Origin: NORP294 sp047627915
GTDB taxonomy: Bacteria > Bacteroidota > Bacteroidia > Flavobacteriales_E > Vicingaceae
NCBI GenBank assembly: GCA_047627915.1
Contig: JBLHTZ010000026.1
Span: 1 to 33,691 of the forward strand
Length of the DNA: 33,691 nucleotides
Direction: 5' to 3'
Shown here: positions 30,905 to 33,691 of the stretch, piece after piece
Layout: every line of letters begins with the position of its first letter
Position numbering within the stretch: the stretch's first letter is position 1
Translations under genes and position numbers: made by a program
Notes under the pieces: generated by a model
Database searches by the model: none
What the model saw: only the letters and a program-made list of their open reading frames with translations
Told to the model about the DNA's origin: nothing

Positions 30905-31969
30905 ATGCAAGCTGTAACAACAGATTATTTAATTATTGGAGGTGGGCTTTCGGGCCTTTGCTCTGCACTTCAATTTAAGCTAGCTGGTAAAGAGAGTTTT
31001 ACGGTGCTTGAAGCAAGAAGTCGGTTGGGAGGAAGGGTAAATACAAAAGCTGGAGTTGATTTGGGCGCAACTTGGTTGCACGACAACCACACTGCTATTT
31101 TCAACGTATTGGAACACCTTAAATTAGAAAAATTCATTCAGTTTAATCAAGGAGAGAGTTATTACATGCCGTATAAAAATGCGGCGCCACAAGTTTTTAG
31201 AGCTAGTGCTAATGAAATTCCAAGTTATAGAATAAAGGGTGGCTCTAGTGCTTTAATTCAAGCGCTTGAAAAGGAAGTTGGAGATCATGTTCAGCTCAAC
31301 ACAGTTGTTTCGGAAATAATTGACGAAGGGAATACCGTAAGGGTGAAAACCAACAACGCCGATTTTCATGCAGCTCAGGTAATTGTTAGTATTCCTCCGC
31401 GCTTAGCGTCAAGTTTACAATTTCAACCGGAATTACCTTCCAGCCTTTTAGCTGTAATGCAGGGAACTCACACTTGGTTCAGTCACGCTATTAAAGTGGG
31501 GATAAGCTACAAAAAGCCATTTTGGAGGGATTCAGGTAAATCAGGAATGGTGATTGGTGCTTCTGAGGTGCTTACCGAGTTGTATGATCATTCAGCGGCA
31601 GATGGAACAGCTTTTAGCCTTATGGGTTTTGTAAATGAGGAGTATAGAGACCTAGCAGTGGAAGAATTAAAATTGAAAATAGTGGAATATTTGGTGCTGT
31701 TTCTGGGGGAAGAAGTATGGGACTTTACCGACTTTCAACTGCAAGATTGGACGAAAGAATCCTTCACCTCTGGAGCGATAGGAATTCACCCGCAGCGAAA
31801 CACGGCATATGGAAACCCAGTGTTTCAAAAAAGCTATTTTAATGACAAATTGCATTTTTCAGGAACTGAAACTTCTACCGTGCAGGGCGGTTACTTGGAA
31901 GGAGCAGTGTACAGAGGATTGAGTTTAGCTCAAGAAATGCTACGGACAAACCAACCTGATCGTCAATAA
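30905..31969 (+). CDS. Flavin-dependent amine oxidase-like protein
   Basis: A 354-residue FAD enzyme of the flavin monoamine oxidase group. The N-terminal Rossmann motif GGGLSGL and downstream LEARSRLGGRVNT bind FAD; the C-terminal FSGTETSTVQGGYLEGAVYRG closes the FAD site. It is shorter than eukaryotic MAO (about 520) and has no membrane tail. Such enzymes oxidise primary amines or act as FAD-linked desaturases in carotenoid or related pathways, so the substrate is open. No link to the polyamine-type cluster at 4720-14378 is shown, though both handle amines. No strong promoter boxes were found in the 115 bases upstream. Confidence 0.88.
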   Translation: MQAVTTDYLIIGGGLSGLCSALQFKLAGKESFTVLEARSRLGGRVNTKAGVDLGATWLHDNHTAIFNVLEHLKLEKFIQFNQGESYYMPYKNAAPQVFRASANEIPSYRIKGGSSALIQALEKEVGDHVQLNTVVSEIIDEGNTVRVKTNNADFHAAQVIVSIPPRLASSLQFQPELPSSLLAVMQGTHTWFSHAIKVGISYKKPFWRDSGKSGMVIGASEVLTELYDHSAADGTAFSLMGFVNEEYRDLAVEELKLKIVEYLVLFLGEEVWDFTDFQLQDWTKESFTSGAIGIHPQRNTAYGNPVFQKSYFNDKLHFSGTETSTVQGGYLEGAVYRGLSLAQEMLRTNQPDRQ

Positions 31970-32147
31970 GGTTATACTGTTGTTCCGCTCTTAAATATTA
32001 ATTCATTTGATTAATGTAAGTGCTTGAAAGAATAAACTCTACACTCTGATTACAAAGTTTAAAATCTATGCTTTGGTTTGGTAAACTGCAGACTTGCAGG
32101 CAACCATCCAGAAATAGTTCGTCTATAGAGTGTTAAATAGAAGAATT

Positions 32148-33691
32148 ATGAAAAAAATAATACTGCTCTTAGCTGTAGTCATTGGATTTGCGGCAAATGT
32201 AAAAGCTTCCCACGTATTGGGAGGAGAAATTAGTTGGAGGTGTTTACCGAATGGTCAATATATCTTTTCAATGGCGGTCTATAGGGATTGTACAGGTATT
32301 CCGTATAATTTTCAAAATGAAACAATTAATATAGTGGGAAATCCATTACCGAGAAATGGTATTGGTGGATCAGTAGTTAGTACAATTTCTATGTTACCAG
32401 ATAGAGTTAGGTTTCAATCATCTAACAATGGTGATACTTCTCCTGATTGCATTCCTTATGAACAACAACCGAAGAGTTGTGCTAATGGAGACGAAGGTAC
32501 CGTTCAGCAGTTTACGTATAATTCAAATCCTGTTACACTTTCAGGAACGCCACCATCAAATGGATGGAAATTTTTCTGGACTTCACCTCCCGCAAGACCA
32601 CCTGTTATTGAAAACGTAAACACATATGGACTGATGCTTTTACGTGCTGTGATGTACCCACTTCCAGGAGGGTTACCTGCTGATCCATGTTTTGATTCTT
32701 CGCCTAACTTTAGAGCGCTTCCTGCGACTTTAATTTGCAGAGGTTATGATTTTACATATAACCACACTGCTATTGACGATGATTTGGATTCTTTGGTTTA
32801 TGGTTGGGATAGACCGTACAATCCACCACAGGGAAACCCAATTGCATTGACTTATAAAATCGGTTTCTCTCCTACCAATCCTACTCCTGATCAGAATAGA
32901 AACATTAACAATGTTCCTGCCACTTTGAACCCTTTAACAGGAGTAACACGTTTAGCAGTGTTCAGTGGTGTTGGAACTAAAAAGTACCTTACTGTCGTTA
33001 AAGTAGATGCTTACAGAGAGGGGCGAAGAATCGCTACTGTTTATCGAGAGATTCCAATTTCTATCTTCGATTGCCCTGACTTACCAGGTTTTCCTGGTGT
33101 TCAAAACGAAGTACCTACGGTCCTAATCGATGGGGAACCTACGAACAGCACGATTTCGACTATAACTGCTGGGCAAACAGTTTCTATTCCAATTCAAGTG
33201 ATTGATAACGATAGAATTAATGTCGCTCCTTTTGCTCAAATTTTAACGATGGTACCGGATGGGTTGTTATTTACCAGATCAAGAACAGGGCCTTCTAAGG
33301 GGTATGCAGCAGATCCAGTTGGAGAGCCGTGTATTATTTCTAGTAAAGATGTTCACCCCTGTGCATATCTTCGAGGTAATCCTGCGCCTTTTGTAGATGC
33401 TACCGCAACTCCTCCAGTTACTGTAGTGAAAGGATTAGGAGTAATAGGGGTTGAGTTTGTTTGGCAAACGGATTGTAAACATATTCAGACGAAAACAGGT
33501 TTCCCGGGAACGAATGAAGGAATTTACAACTTTGTAATGCGGGTAACGGATGATCACTGTCCAATTCCTGGAATTAATTACCCTACGGTAACCATTCGGG
33601 TTAAAGATCCAATTCCATTGACTGAGCCAATTATGAAGGGAGTATCTGTTTTATTAGACGGAACTACTCGTTACAGTTGGGTTCCACCATT
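32148..33691 (+). CDS. Large secreted SHxxGGE-type protein (5' part)
   Basis: The first 514 codons of a protein that runs off the window. A signal peptide (MKKIILLLAVVIGFAANVKA) is followed by SHVLGGEISWRC, the hallmark start of large Bacteroidota surface or gliding-type proteins usually sorted by the type IX secretion system. The following sequence is rich in Thr, Pro, Gly and Asn with paired cysteines and includes adhesin-like beta segments (DDDLDSLVYGWDRP; VMRVTDDHCPIPG). A C-terminal sorting domain (gliding motility-associated C-terminal domain) is expected but lies outside the window. The start is the ATG at 32148, 178 bases after the amine oxidase gene. Confidence 0.88.
   Translation, partial: MKKIILLLAVVIGFAANVKASHVLGGEISWRCLPNGQYIFSMAVYRDCTGIPYNFQNETINIVGNPLPRNGIGGSVVSTISMLPDRVRFQSSNNGDTSPDCIPYEQQPKSCANGDEGTVQQFTYNSNPVTLSGTPPSNGWKFFWTSPPARPPVIENVNTYGLMLLRAVMYPLPGGLPADPCFDSSPNFRALPATLICRGYDFTYNHTAIDDDLDSLVYGWDRPYNPPQGNPIALTYKIGFSPTNPTPDQNRNINNVPATLNPLTGVTRLAVFSGVGTKKYLTVVKVDAYREGRRIATVYREIPISIFDCPDLPGFPGVQNEVPTVLIDGEPTNSTISTITAGQTVSIPIQVIDNDRINVAPFAQILTMVPDGLLFTRSRTGPSKGYAADPVGEPCIISSKDVHPCAYLRGNPAPFVDATATPPVTVVKGLGVIGVEFVWQTDCKHIQTKTGFPGTNEGIYNFVMRVTDDHCPIPGINYPTVTIRVKDPIPLTEPIMKGVSVLLDGTTRYSWVPP

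Overview
The window looks like chromosomal DNA of a low-GC Bacteroidota bacterium, most likely in the Flavobacteriia or a near relative. The evidence is the AT-rich intergenic DNA, promoters matching the Bacteroidota -33 TTTG / -7 TAnnTTTG pattern rather than -35/-10, long secreted TlpA-like and gliding-type proteins, ECF sigma factors paired with membrane partners, and a large secreted protein of the SHxxGGE type. No rRNA, tRNA, CRISPR array, IS element or phage gene was recognised. Nearly all the DNA is ordinary chromosomal coding sequence.

Layout. (1) 1-1012: a small lipoprotein and a Lys/Glu/Ala-rich exported protein, ending in a palindromic terminator. (2) 1072-4403, minus strand: dihydrolipoyl dehydrogenase, then a UbiA prenyltransferase and a PAP2 phosphatase as a two-gene operon. 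(3) 4720-14378, plus strand: a tight cluster of class III aminotransferase, carbon-nitrogen hydrolase, VOC protein, 916-residue Orn/Lys/Arg-type decarboxylase, ATP-grasp ligase, C45-type Ntn hydrolase and aldehyde dehydrogenase. (4) 14504-19757, minus strand: TlpA-like protein, a decayed pseudogene, Omp85-type barrel, GNAT acetyltransferase, FrnE/DsbA-like oxidoreductase and SRAP protein. (5) 19986-23036: an oxidative-stress module with OxyR divergent from a 2-Cys peroxiredoxin, then thioredoxin, a small conserved protein and Dps. (6) 23106-28812: two ECF sigma factor plus membrane-partner gene pairs flanking an orphan minus-strand gene. (7) 28822-30363, minus strand: a TetR regulator and an alpha/beta hydrolase sharing a 19-bp operator-like element. 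(8) 30428-33691: a tiny membrane ORF, a DUF2892 protein, a flavin amine oxidase and the 5' part of a large secreted protein.

The most interesting part is the 4720-14378 cluster. Its enzyme classes match, step for step, the logic of the gamma-glutamyl-putrescine (Puu) pathway: make an amine by decarboxylation, mask it by ATP-dependent amide formation, deaminate, oxidise the aldehyde, and remove the mask with an amidase. The enzymes come from different families than PuuA-E (ATP-grasp instead of glutamine-synthetase-like ligase, transaminase instead of oxidase, C45 Ntn hydrolase instead of PuuD). That reading is an inference; the substrates are unknown. The best-supported regulatory results are a near-consensus OxyR operator abutting the peroxiredoxin promoter and the paired TetR operators.
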